Below are positions 29,340 to 42,700 of a DNA stretch of 64,000 nt, one piece after another. The position numbers were made by a program, and so were the translations under genes. The notes under the pieces were generated by a model. The model had not been told where the DNA came from. It was given only the letters and a program-made list of their open reading frames with translations, and made no database searches. How positions within the stretch are numbered: position 1 is the first letter of the stretch; each line of letters begins with the position of its first letter. Origin of the DNA: Apoda limacodes (lineage: Eukaryota; Arthropoda; Insecta; Lepidoptera; Limacodidae); assembly GCA_946406115.1 (NCBI GenBank), contig OX291552.1, positions 10,488,836 through 10,552,835 on the forward strand, in the 5' to 3' direction.

Positions 29340-30100
29340 GTTTAACACGAAACCTTTATAGATTCGTCACCATCGTCCGTCCGTCGAAAGGGTTGGTAGT
29401 TTTTATGGAAAAATTATTGATATTCGAGTTTGAGGCAATGGGACTGCCCAGTGAATCGGCTTTCTCTCTATCATTATAGGAGAATCGGTTTTTCGCTGTG
29501 GTGGTAACGACCACTGACAAAAATTTTCCTTGGCAGTTTAACAAGCGACCAGAAAGCACGACTCCCAGAGGGATAGCTTGCAAGTCGCCCACCTATTTTA
29601 CCGATGAATTGGAACTTAGCTCTGGCGGATACTTTCTTACTGAACTCGAGGCAGCATTTAATTTGCGTTTTAAATCAGAAGTATTTAGATCCTTATTGTT
29701 CGAGTCGTGGTCCAAGCCGCATATGCAGTTTGCTTGAGAATTTTGTCTTCTTTACAAGACCTATTAAACAGCTACTCGAGGGTTAGGAATGTAACATTCC
29801 ATGACAGTGAGGCTTGTCTCAGTGACTGCGGCTGTGCAGATGTCAGGATCTTCTGAGCTGAAGCAGAGCTGCCTCCACGGGCACGATGCATAAAATTCGC
29901 TTAATCCATCCCAGTCTGCCAACTTATAATGCCACACACAACGCCAATTAGTTGGCCCGCATGGATCGGGTTGTGTGCATGACAGTTGAGTCTGAACGAG
30001 ACCGTGGTCCGAAGATTCTTAAGGCGCATCCACTGAGACGGAATATCAGTTTGGACGTGTAGTTAGCAGACGTTACAGTAAGGAGCTCGTATGAGCATCT
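29340..30100 (-). mobile_element. LINE endonuclease/linker fragment, family L1
   Basis: The minus strand encodes HYKLADWDGLSEFYASCPW, FSSEDPDICTAA, MECYIPNPRVAV, then LSSNSSVK and a linker that matches 21700-21840. It represents the region upstream of the RT, missing from the other copies. Contains stops. Confidence 0.75.
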
Positions 30101-30109
30101 ATTATACAT

Positions 30110-31145
30110 ATATATTGTATATTTTACATAAAATATCCTCCAAATATTGATTTAGCAACGAAATATGGTATCAAGTCTATAGAAAAACATGTAAACTACG
30201 ATTCACATGGTTTTTTTCGGTGATTTTTCAGCTGTATTCGATAAAATATTCAATCAACAATGCAGTAAAAAAAAGTACAAATTACCTGTTTAACGTGTAT
30301 TAATTCTGATTATTTCGTTTTGTAAATAAACATTGGCTCACACTAGAAGACAGCTTTTTTATCTTAAAAATATTTTAAATATAAAAGAAAAAATAAAATT
30401 CCAGTCGCAGTAAACAAATGACGACCTTACCGGATCTTATCGCGGGAGACATTGACATAGGCACCTATTTTCTTCTTCTTATTTTGTCTCGGGCTCTATG
30501 CACTTAATAGGGATTTCTCGCTTCCATGCTTTATTGGTCTTTTTTTTTTCTTGTGCGGAGATCGAACCTGCACCCCTTGTTTCTGTAGATAGTCTTCACT
30601 ACCAACAGAGCCACGGAGCCGTCAAACGTTTATATCTTTGTCGCAAAAAGAAAGTCCTAATAGACTTTATTATCGATATCGATAATCATGACGTCAGTGC
30701 TAAGTCAATCTTTATCGTAATTAAATGATTACATATTTTACACAAAATATCCCCCAAATCATGATTTAGCAATGAAATATGGTATTAAATCTAGAGTATA
30801 CTATGTAAATTACAATTCAAATTGTTTTTTACGTTTATTTTTCGGATAAATTCGATAAAATATAATTAACAACAAGGCAGTAAACAAATCATAAATTACC
30901 GGTAAAACGTGTATTAATTCGGATTATTGCGACTTGTAACGTCACATTGGCTCACAAAGAAGATACCAAATTTACAAATGAGGAAAACAGATAATTCCAA
31001 TCGCTATAAAATAGACCCGCAAATATCATCGCTTATCGATGTCATTATTGACGTTTTCGGCCATTTTCTTCTATCTCATTTTCTCATGGGCACTATGCAC
31101 TTAATTTCGATTTCTCGTTTCCACGCTTTATTGGTCTTTTGAACG
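30110..31145. repeat. ~0.6/0.4-kb direct tandem duplication
   Basis: 30113-30545 and 30730-31142 align along their length: ATTTTACATAAAATATC.TCC, CGTGTATTAATTC.GATTAT, CATTGGCTCACA and CACTTAAT..CGATTTCTCG are in the same order. Both units end at GCTTTATTGGTCTTTT; in the first, a SINE-like piece (30550-30730) follows. Confidence 0.75.
30550..30640 (-). mobile_element. tRNA-like SINE piece
   Basis: On the minus strand GGCTCCGTGGCTCTGTTGG and GGTTCGATCTCCGCACAAG form A- and B-box-like segments, related to the copies at 4010 and 50885. Confidence 0.55.
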
Positions 31146-31149
31146 TAGT

Positions 31150-32139
31150 GAAAAAATCCTAGGTCTATGGTCTATACTGTAGATTTTACGACAATGGCTA
31201 TTCCACGAAATTACGTTCACTGTGTACTTCTGCACGTGTACTAAATAATTTAAGTATTTAAGTGAAATTAACTTAATCATGCATGACACTAGTTTCGTAA
31301 TGTAAACTTAGCTTTAAATCTACACGCACCTACATATGCCAGACAAGGAATGTTTTGCGATGTGACCAAAAACATTATGCTGAGTAGGCCAGTTTCTAGC
31401 TCAGAGTTTAGAATTTTACTATTCAAATTAGGTAAGTATCTTGCTTGGCTTCTTTAATGACTGCCTATAACTTACAATAATTATGGTTCATTAAAAAACT
31501 ATTAATATTACAAAATAAAACGGTCAAGCTCGAGTTTGACTCGTGCACCGATATTCCCCACATGTGAAAAAGAATGTTTCTATAGCACGAACCAGAATCA
31601 ATATTCTCTCTTATTATCCTGGTAACGCAAAAGTCTAGCAAGAATATGCATTCCGCATTCTTCTATTCTTACTGTAATAAAGATCACAGGATAAATATAG
31701 GCCCGAAATCAAACGCAGCAAACCGAAGCCAAAAGATGAACCAATTTTATTTTTAAAAAAAAAGAAGTTAAGTAGTATTAAAAAAAAAAGAAGTTAAGTA
31801 GTATAAAACATGGCTATTAGACCATAGAATGGAAATATTAAATCTGGGGTTGTTCCCCATATGTACAAACACAAAGACACACATTTAATTTAAAATAAAT
31901 AAAAAACCGACCTCAACGGTGGATACGTAATATATGTGGCTCGTGAGGCAAGAACCGGCCTGCTGGGTGCGTGTCACGCATTAAGCTAGGGTTCCGTAAA
32001 ATTAAAATTATTTCGGATATCTGGAAAACTTGTAATTCGATTGTATTCAAACAAGCTAAAGATTTGCAAGGTATGCAACTAAACTAATGGGGTACGCAAA
32101 AAAAAAATATACCTAAGGTATATTGGAGGGAGAAGTTCC
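31150..32139. other. No gene seen; small repeats
   Basis: AT-rich. A 29-bp unit (AAAAGAAGTTAAGTAGTAT) is tandemly doubled near 31757-31805. 31985-32060 resembles 45207-45265 (GGGTTCCGTA, then TTCGGATAT). Confidence 0.5.
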
Positions 32140-32430
32140 TTCATTCCTTATCCGCCTCATATGTCCCCACTGTTGGGGCACGGGCTACCCTCACCGAAGG
32201 CGATTTGGGCCATAGTCCACACGCGGGGCTAATACGGATTGTGGACTTCACATACGTCTTTTTTTGACATATGCAGGTTTCCTTACGACATTTTCCTTCA
32301 CCGAAAAAACAGTGGTGTGTATAAACAATGTACTTGAGAAATTAAGATAAAAGACTCATTGGTGCACGCCGGTCTCGAATGCTACTCATGACGCAAAGTA
32401 AAATCGAAACCCCTCGGCCACCACTGACTT
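32140..32430 (+). mobile_element. SINE (CCCACTGTTGGGGCACGG family)
   Basis: Colinear with 6011-6325 from CCCACTGTTGGGGCACGGGC to CCTCGGCCACCACTGAC. The B-box region has decayed (GTCTCGAATGC). Confidence 0.7.
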
Positions 32431-33002
32431 ACGAAGTGAGAGATACCTATCCATAATATAAACATCCTAAATTCATCACAAAAAAATTTGTTAAAAAATT
32501 TTTTTTGGTTAACTTTGGCCAATTTTCACTAGTCTACCTACAACAGCTGTCGGTCGTAAAGGAACTGTTACTGTAATTACATTATTCCGTTTTTTTCTTT
32601 TTATTGAATACGTACAGTACCCTAAAACAAGTGAATAGAAGACCTTAAAACCGCGAGAATATACAATATGTTGCTATTTCTTTATTCACTTTAAATGTAG
32701 AGCCAGTGGTAAATGTAGGTTTGTAAAGAAATTTAAAAATGTGGGGTAAAATAAGACTGCAACATCGAGAAAGGTGAGTAGGTACATACTATCAAAGTGT
32801 CGTCGGCGCGGCGTAAACAGTTTTTGATAAAATTATCCATAATTTTAATTTTACTTCTAATTTTACAGAGACATTTACATACGAGAAAATAGAGAACCTA
32901 GGTAAATGTTGTTTACATAGAAATAGACAGTTACCCTTACCTAGATACTCAACATATAATTCGTCAATATGAACGTAGTGGATGCTTTTGTTCAAATACT
33001 TT

Positions 33003-33335
33003 TTACTATGTTTTTAGAGTTCCGTAGCCAAATGGCAAAAAACGGAACCCTTATGGATTCGTCATGTCTGTCTGTCTGTTTGTCTGTCCGTCCGTATGTC
33101 ACAGCCACTTTTTTTCCGAAACTATAAGAACTATACTGTTGAAACTTGGTAAGGAGATGTATTCTGTGAACCGCATTAAGATTTTCACACAAAAATAGAA
33201 AAAAAAAAAAAAAAAATTTTGGGAGTTCCCCATACTTAGAACTGAAACTCAAAATTTTTTTTTCGTCAAACCCATACTTGTGGGGTTTAAAAATTAATAT
33301 TGAGGTTTCTAATATCATTTTTTCTAAACTGAATT
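33003..33335. repeat. Long dispersed repeat, inverted partner at 62500-62810
   Basis: GTTCCGTAGCCAAATGGCAA, TCTGTCTGTCTGTTTGTCTG, GAAACTTGGTAAGGAGATGT and TGAGGTTTCTAATATCATTT occur in reverse order and orientation at 62500-62810. Lies about 220 bp upstream of the first GGT-B exon seen. Confidence 0.8.
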
Positions 33336-33554
33336 TCTAATTCTAATTCGAAAACGAAATAAAGTGCATTTTATTATGTAGTAATAGAAATTTCAATTAT
33401 TTATTTGTGAAATAGTGATGTACATAAACCTATAAATAAATTGAATTAACGGACTTCACAAACATTTTTATTTATTTTCCCCTGAGGAATTAGTCTTGAC
33501 AACCTTAACAAACCTTATAAGAGACTAATTTATAGCTTCCATATTTGTTTCCAG

Positions 33555-33740
33555 GTGCAAGTTTCTGTTTGCCTTAGTATTTGTTAACGCAGTGTCATTC
33601 ATCGCTGGACTATCACAAGATGTAGGCCTCAGCCAACTGCCTGATCCATTGGAGCCTTTACCTGCTTCTCCGTCGATTCTCAGAACATTTGAACATGGTG
33701 CCGTGTGTTCAGATTCGAATATATGCTCAACGATAGGAAA
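33555..33740 (+). CDS. GGT-B membrane-anchor exon
   Basis: Acceptor gtttccag ends at 33554 and donor gtatgt starts at 33741. It begins with the last base of a codon, as in GGT-A. It encodes CKFLFALVFVNAVSFIAGL (a membrane anchor), a short Pro-containing linker and GAVCSDSNICSTIGK. It is 201 nt shorter than the GGT-A exon because the repeat stalk is absent. Confidence 0.85.
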
Positions 33741-36700
33741 GTATGTACTAAGCGCGCTTTTTATAACTCACTGACTAACAAAACTCACTATATAGCCACT
33801 TACATAGACAATATTTTCGAAACAACTCATAATGATAGCTCTATGAGGTCCATGGAACAATGAAGCGTATTAAATCTCTTATTTAATTATTTATATGTCA
33901 AATATTCTTTTTTGTTATATACTTACACTTAGTTCCATGAAGCTCACTAGCGTTTATGTAAGTAGTAAGAGGACCGACCTTAAAAGAGTGGATGGTGGTG
34001 GTTATATTTTTTTTTTTTTTCTATTTATTGATCAATATTTACAAAAGCACAATTATCTTATAAGTAAAGTCGCTCGTTTAAACCACAGAGGTTTTTGTAC
34101 GGGCGAGAGTTCGCATGGTGTTTAAAAAAATAATATAATAAAATAAATGTTACAAAGCTGCTAAGTTAATCCACTTAATAAGTACAATAAACGCTAAAAC
34201 TATGTTAATTTAATATAAAACAATAACTATTCTGTCTTTGAAATTATATCTAAGTTCTCTAAACAGTAGTTTTAAGTAAACTTTTATATTGTTGTTTATT
34301 TAAATATTTGTTAATTATATTTTTAGGAAGACTATTCAATATTTTAGGTAGTATGTGGCGACACATTCTGGTCCCATAAAGGTTATTAAATTTGGGCAAG
34401 ATGAATTTTTTAGAATTTGGTATTTTTCTTAAGTGACTTTTTCGTTTATAAGCGCAAAGCTGGTTTATGTTTGTTATTTCTTCTTTCATTATATCCATTT
34501 TTATTTTACATTGTATTGGTAGGATTTTACAATATTTAAATAGCTCGTTATAATTATCATTGTATTTATGTTTTACATGTCGAGGCACAATAGTTTTTAA
34601 TAGTCTAACTTGCAATTTATATATCTTATCAATAAATGTTTTGTATGTGCGTCCGTAACTAGATAAACCGCAACTGATTACAGAGTCTGCTAATGCTAGA
34701 TATAATAAGCGCAAGGTTTTATACGACATTTTATACTTAAGCGTATACAGTTTACTAAGTATAGCTCTTAATTTTTTGCAAACGAGATCTATGTGGTGCC
34801 CCCAGTTGAGTCGGTTGTCAATTACAAGTCCCACGTACATGTGCTCCTTCACTATATCCAACTTAATACACCCGCTATTATAGCTGCAGACAGACGTAAA
34901 AGTATGACGTCAAAAAGGCTAATAGTCAGTGGCAAATACTGGCTCACTCTTGGTTATTTTTGAGCAGTTGGGCCCATTTTTTGATGTCTTCCTCCGATCG
35001 TATCTCAAAATTTTTTTGATTCACTTTTTCTAATGAGGATATTCCCGCGTTTGCACCACACAAATTTCACTAGATTCTCATTTTTGAGTTCTGTTTTTGC
35101 ACGCCATAGAAGATGAGCAGTAGTTGGTGACAGAGCTTCCCTTAGGAATATTCTGGAGTCGCTGTCTCTCCCGATGTCACGCCCCGTGATGGTTTTTGTT
35201 CTTGCAGCTTCCAGCCATAGATCTCTTTCCTCATCTTTCAATGTCACTACCAGGGTTGTTGCGTTCCGCTTCTGGCCATCAGTAGACTTGCTCAGTTTCC
35301 TGCACACTTTAGTCACACTATTTTCTGGGTTATATTCATTAGATTTTCATTTTCCTGATTATCAATCCCGCATATTTCCAGTTGATTTTTAATTTTTATT
35401 TGTTCTAGAGTGATTATTTTCTGTTCCATAAGCTCGACCTTGTTCTGTATGTAGGTATATTTATTAGATAAGTCTTTACACTGTCTTTCTATAATTTTAG
35501 TCTTTTCCTCGCATCCGCTGATTATTTCTTGAAATTCGTCAAATTTATCCGAAAAAAACTGCAGGCTCCTTTTCATTTCGTCCTGTATTGTTTCTCTGAT
35601 TTGGCGTCTTATTTCCTGCAACATACCGTTATGGGTTGCTGGTTCCGCTATCTCAGAATCTGTGTTTTCGTCTTCCTCATCTGGGAGGATGGCTGAGATG
35701 CGCTTATGCTTGAATTGGCTGATGCAGGTCTTACACTTCCAGTCCACTGACTCCACTGCTGTGAGGGTGCCCAGCTGTTCGTTAGTTAGTGAGGCACAGG
35801 TTGCGTGCCACCATTTGCTGCATTTTCCACACTGCAATCCAGCAGATTTCTTAGATATAAGCTTGCTGCACTTAGCACACTTAGCCATTTTTTACTATAA
35901 CCGCGGTGAAACGTAAAAGATTTTAAAAATTGTAGTAAATAGATTTAAAGATTATAATGTGTGCGCGGAGACGATGCTCATACGCAGTGACTGTCGCGCG
36001 CGAGCGAGCGGTTCGAACTGAACAGAATATGCGAAAGGCAGAGGACCAGGAGAAATGGTGTGCCATAGAATAGGCTTATATCCAGCAGAGTATAAACTGA
36101 TATGATGGATGTAACTGAATTTGACATATAAAAATGGTAATTTTTATTATTTATTTATTTGACATAAATACGTTTATATCTAGTTTTATCTATCTAAGTA
36201 TTGTAAGCAACGACTGGCTACTTTGTTAGCATATAATATTAACCCTTCTGCAGATATCTACTTGGCCAACACATATACTGTTAGTGTTACTAATAGTAAG
36301 GTGGCTCTTAATGCTTTAAACTGACTTCAGTGACAAAGAGGAAGCATAATGTACTTAAATTATTTCATCAAAATATTCAAGACTTCCTTGGCAAAGAATT
36401 AAAAATTGAATTATTTATTGAAAAATTTGATATAGATAGCTTATGTATAACAGAACACTGGTTGAAATCACATGAGATGTTGTTAAATATTAAAACTGTT
36501 CAAGTTTCAAGTTGTTACAACAGACAAAACCTTTTCGAGGAGCTTCATTAATTTTAGTAAATAGTAAATTCAAAATAAAAGAACTTAGAGATGTTGTTGC
36601 ACTTTCAGTTGAAAATATAATTGAATTGTCTAGTGTTGAACTTGAAAAATATATAATTAGCTGTGTCTATAGGCCACCTTCTACAAATTACTCTGAGTTT

Positions 36701-39700
36701 GAAAAAGTAATGGAGAATTTTCTAAAGCTAGTCATAGAAGCAAAAAAAGGTTATATGTGGTGATTTTAACGTAGATTTACTTATTAACTCCTCGATAGGT
36801 ACACGCTTAATTAGTCTATTTAAGTCATTTAACTTGAAAAATCTCTTTCTAGAGCCTTCAAGAATAACTGAAACAACTGCAACATGTTTAGATAACATAT
36901 TCTGTAACTGTAAATATTTAGAAAAAAACATTATAAGTTGTCTGAAATCGGATCATTGTAGTCAAAGTGCTAGCTTTGCAATAACTTGTTTCGAATTAGG
37001 CAAGGAGATTATATGTTCCTCGGATAGATAGTTTTATGAAAAATAATCTTGCCCGCTCTTGAGCCCAAAAAAGATGTTAGCTATTTATATAAAAACTTTT
37101 TCCAGTCAGTGAATAAAACTTTTAATAACATTTTTACATCTAAAACAATTAGATGCAGTTACAGGCTTAAATTTAACGATTGGGCTACAAATGAATACAA
37201 AGGAATTAAAATAAGCAGAGATAGACTTTATGAATTATATTCACTAAAATCGGTTATGCGCGATCCAATCCTTAATGAATATGTCAAAAAGTATTAAATT
37301 TTTTTTAAATCAGTCTGTCATGTTGCAAATTCTTATCACATAAGCAGAAAAATAAAATCATCTGATAATGTGATTAAAACTGTTTGGAATGTGATCAATA
37401 ATGAAACTGGTAGATCAAAGGCCCGTGAACAGAACTTAAATATCAAAACAGACTCTGGTTTAATTGATGATGCAGAAAAAGTTGCCCAAATATTCGAAAA
37501 TTTCTTTGGTGAAATACCATCAAAAATAATTGAATCCTTAACTTCATCTTGCCAAGCTGCTGAATCTATTCTTAAGGACAGTGTTACTGAGTGTAATGTT
37601 TAAACTTTAAATTTAAACATGTGGATCTCCAAATAATTATCAAAACATTTAAAACACTTAATTCGAAAAAAAATTAAGATTTGTGGGGTATCTGTGAAGA
37701 TAATTAGCTCAATCATTTCAGTTGTTGCTCCCTATATTGCTGATATATTTAATGCATGTATTGATAATGGTGTATTTCCAGACCTTATGAAATGCAGTAA
37801 ATTGATACCACTTTTTAAATCTGGTGACAAAGAAGATCCCGCAAATTTTAGACCAATATCTGTTCTACCTGCCTTTAGTAAGCATATTTGAAAAAATCTT
37901 ACGAAATCAATTGCTTTCACATTTTTGTATACAGGGACTTTTACATGATCGAAAATTCGGTTTTAACAGGAGACGCTTAACTACTGATGTTGGAGCCTTG
38001 CTTATGAAGCACATTCTCGCGGCATGGGAGAGTTCCCAAGATGTAGTTCGCGTTCTTTGCGACTAATCGAAGGCGTTTGATTGTGTCGATCATCATATGT
38101 TATTAGCCAAATTAAAATATTATGGTGTTAGAAATAAATCTTTTGAACTTGTAGAATCATATTTAAGCAATAGAATTCAAAAAGTGGTTGTAAATGCTGC
38201 AAAATCTCAGGGATCTCTAGTGGAATTAGGTGTACCACAAGGGTGAATATTAGGGCTTTCTTGTTTTTGGTATATATATAAATGAGTCATTTAAAAGGAC
38301 TTACCCATTATGGTGCAAAAGTTTACAGAGATAGTAGTATTTGTGGATGACACTTCATAATGGTTTAAAGTGAACAGGAAACACAACAAATCGAACGACA
38401 TAAATAGACACCTTATAAAAATTTCAAACTGGTTTACTGTTAATAATCTTGTACTCAATGCAAACAAAACAAAATGCATTAAGTTTTCACTACCTAATGT
38501 AATCCAAATTAACAGAAATCTGAAATTATAAATGGTTGAAAAAACGGTCTTTTTAGGTATTGACTATTGACTCAAAATTGCGGTGGGGTCTACAAATTAC
38601 AGTTCTAGTAATGTGTCAATATATCTATGAAAATATAATATATAATATATCCCAATTTCCGAGGAACAGTGGTAAGCACAACTTAAATACTAGAAATAAA
38701 AATAAACTTGCAATTCTAAAGTTTAGGCTTACTAAAGCCAACAAATCATTTATGAAAGCGGTGTAAAATTTTATAATAAGTTATCAGTAGAAATTCTTAA
38801 CTTAGGTGACAAAGAGTTTAAATTTTATATTAAACATCTGCCATGTAAAAAAGCATATTATAATGTAGATGAATATTTGAATGACAAAATTGTATGGCCT
38901 AGTATCACACAAAATAAATGTTAAGTTTTCTATTCAAACTTAAATAATTTACGTTTGATAAGTTAAAGGAGCACTCTAGAGACCAAGCTAAGTAGCGATG
39001 TTATTACTCTTTAGTTAACTTTATAGTGGGTTTTTGGATGTGTGGGGGGTGTGGCGCACGAGTACGTACGTGTATGACTGTATATACATATTTGGATAGC
39101 TATTGTGTACTTGATGGCTTATTTCCTGCATAACTAATTGGTAACAGACTAACCATCACTCAGTTTCTTGTGACTTATTCTCCCCTTAGGCTAGTTTCTG
39201 AAGTGATGGTAGTTTAAATGATGTGCATTTGTTGCCAAGCTGTTGCGTGGGAGCAGTGCTACTTTCAGGTGTACGATGTCTGTTTGAATGTGCACCTATG
39301 TATATGTGCGTGTTTATGTGTAGCACCCGCTCGTCTTCTAACTCTGCCGCTATCGGGGGGCCGAACGAGGGCTGCATCAGACAGGAACTTTTAACATATC
39401 TCATGGTGCCCCCCCCCATGCAATATAAAAAAAAACAATAGATTATAATTGAAATATTACCGCAATTTGTTTTTTTTTTTAATCAAACAACATTGTAAAT
39501 CTTGTTTATTAAGTGTTTCAATACAAAAAATGTATTTATATTAGTTGATACACTATAATATCATTTTTAGTTTGTGATTTAAGAAAGAGTAGAAACCTAT
39601 TGGACGCACGCAATAAAACAGTATTGTAATTAGTTTGTAAAGCTAGCTGTAGTTAATTTACTTGACGATAATCCATTTGAATACAAAGATTTTGATTTCG

Positions 39701-42700
39701 TTGTGACTTTGACTAGTTATTTTTGCTGTCGGCCCGTTTATGTTCTTTCACACGACATAATAAGAAATAAGATCACATGAAAAATATCTTCTGTGTCTGG
39801 TCGGGTAACGACGTTTCTATGATCGCTATCGCCGCTTTGACTTTTTGTTTAGGGCCCTAATATTCGTAATGAGTAACTTACTTAGAAACTTAATAAGAAT
39901 AATATTTATAACTAGTATTCATAATGAGCTTTTTATTATTAGTTGATTCTCGTCTCACACAACAATTTCATTAGTATGATTTGATTACTAATTACACAGC
40001 TAACGTTTTAGATGTCACTTTTTACTATTACTACACTGGCTTTTACTGATAGTTCTTCTTTTACATGTCAATGCCTCTCCAAGTAGTCCACTAGTTAGTT
40101 AGCGGTCAGCGCTGTTATGCAACTCCTTCTTCCTGTGACCCACGCATCTTTTACTGGCGTTCTATTCCATCAACTAATGCCTGGTTACCTACACACAGTT
40201 TGTCTCCCCCTTTAATCCAAATTGTATAATCCTTAATTGATATACATTTTCTTATTCTATTACAGAAACATTCTGGCTGCAAACGGGTCAGCAGTAGATT
40301 CGGCTCTTGCAACAATGATATGTAACGGAGTGGTAAACATGCAAGGTATGGGAATCGGAGGGGGTTTCATTATGATGGTGTACGTGAAGGAAGAAAGAAA
40401 GGCGTACACGGTCATGGCAAGAGAAATTGCTTCAGCTGCTGCTACACCTGATATGTACCACGGGAAATCTATGGAGGCTTTAATAGGTATCTACCTATTT
40501 TATTTAAATGATATATTGTTCTGTTAATTAGTAAGTTAATTGATACATTACAAAATGTACATGGGTAGAATCAAATTCGAATCGTTTTGTTTGATTTGAT
40601 ACAACTCCTAGTGACGTTCATACGAGCGTTTTTCCAGAGCAAAGATCTAGTTGGGATCAGCCAGACTTGTGGCTCGATAGCTCAATTAATAGATTAGAGC
40701 ACAGAATTGAAAGAGTTGCAGGTTCAATTCCTAACTGGACATTAATCTTTTAACTGCATTTTTGCTATAAAAATAATTTATTTTGTTTAATTTGCCAACT
40801 AACTTATTTTTCAGACCAAATAATGTTTAAGAATACACAATAATAATGACTCTGTCAGCTGCAAAATAAAAGCTATTTACCTACCTACAGATATATACTA
40901 AATGTATGAAAGCTTAAAACATAAAATTTTCGGATAGATCCAGTTTATTGTATAAACCAGTATTGATCAATAATCAGTATTTCGATATCGTGTATGCTTT
41001 AGAAATAATAGAGTGAGGTACTGTACATTATCGTTTTTACCTTAAATTTTCCTCTCACTAACCTCGTATCATAGGTATTAAGTATGGCTATGTATCTAGA
41101 AAAAATTGAATTTAAATACACTGATGCATGACAATACTTAATCTCTAAAGGCTTTGGTCAGAGATTACGAATGTCAATTTCCTATAGCACAACAACACAC
41201 TCAAGCACCCTCTTCTCTCCCCCTCATATTTTCTCTATAATCTCAACATAATAATTACTTAATGTTCGATAAAAAAAAAAGTTGATATGGCAGTAAATTG
41301 ATTTAACAAAAATGTACGGTGTACCTATTTCGTGAATTGCCAATATTCTTACCTTACTTTACCTTAGCAACTGAAAATTGCCTTTATTCAAGCAAGACTT
41401 CCCGATACCTACTTGACTACTGCCTTGAATATAATTGTCTGTGCCACTGCCGTTTTTTTGTAATAAGGTTTCCACATATTTTATTAGTTGTCCGTAGTAT
41501 GTTTTGTAGTATATGGCCCTATAACAGTTGCTTTTTATGTGTTATGTGACAAAGCATTGCAATTTAAATCAATTAATTAAAAAATCTCTCTCTTCGCCTG
41601 TCATCTTCAAGTAGACCCTCTGTAGTGGGGTGTACGACTGCTTAGGCAAAAAAAATGTGTTTTGTACCCAGGACCGTTATCCTCGGGAGTACCAGGTGAA
41701 GTAAGAGGCATGTGGGAGGCTCACAAGCATTGGGGGAGGCTGCCGTGGAAAAGCCTGTTCATCCCAACCCTGAAATTATGCAAGACTGGATATCCAATGA
41801 AATTATATACAGAAACGGCAATCATGAGTGCTCCTTACATCAAAGATGATGAGAATTTGAGGTATCTACATTCATACGATCCATTTTCGAGAACTGTAAA
41901 TAAGATATTAGTAGGTACCTATTGGTCGTTAGAAGCCATCCATTAAACACACAAATTTTAATCATAGATCAACCCCTTTAAACCCTTAAAAATGTAAAAT
42001 ATGCATTTTACTTTTTCCCAAATTCTCCAACTCTCCGACCAAATTTTCCTGTTATTCTTCCTCCGCCGTGTTCAAATTTAATACAATTAAAAATAAATCA
42101 AAAAACTATCAGTGATGCGCTTGCCAATGTTTATGTAAATATAGTCAATTTCATGAAGTCATCGATACGACCACCGCAGCCAATTCCAAAGCTGTCGATG
42201 TCAATATATTTTTGTTGCCTATCAGTTTCATTTTATATTTTAGAAACCAATATTTTGACTTTGAAAAGAACGAGTTCCGCAAACAAGGCAGCAAAATCAA
42301 ACCTTCAGCAAGACTGTGTTTTACGTTGAAAAGAATAGCAGAAAAGGGAGGGGACGAGTTCTACAACGGAAGCCTGGCACGTGATATTTTAAGAGATTTA
42401 AAACGTGCTGGCAGCATTATAACTGCTGGGGATTTACAGAACTATAAGTGAGTTAGTACTTTATTTACATGATGACTATGGCGAAGCCAAAGGGCATATG
42501 TTTTAAGCAGGTATGTTTGTACCTATGTATGTTCATCTTTTCCCGCGAATCATAACTACTCATCATAATTTGACATACAATGAGGTATCGCTAGGTGGTC
42601 AGCTGGTTATAGCATTATGGCGTCAGTACAGCGCCCTCTAGACGACATAAAGTCCTGTATTAAAAAGGTGCCATGTAGGGTATAAAATGAAAGGGCTTAA

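Larger units (their letters stand above)
34255..35960 (-). mobile_element. Internally deleted LINE with PHD-finger ORF1
   Basis: ORF1 begins at 35888: a PHD-like finger (Cys4, Cys7, Cys20, Cys23, His28, Cys31, Cys52, Cys55), an acidic linker, then a coiled coil (~residues 84-170). A frameshift near 35315 leads into 35316-35005, an RNA-binding-like C-terminal part. After about 140 bp comes an intact 200-residue C-terminal piece of ORF2 (34861-34259, VGLVIDNRLNWGHHIDLVCK). Endonuclease and RT are deleted. CR1/jockey-like. Lies in GGT-B intron 33741-40265. Confidence 0.8.

Noticed and set aside
39186..39441. Overlapping short open frames near 39.2-39.4 kb
   Set aside because: They fall in the 3'UTR of the LINE, ending at its A-run, and show no protein family features.
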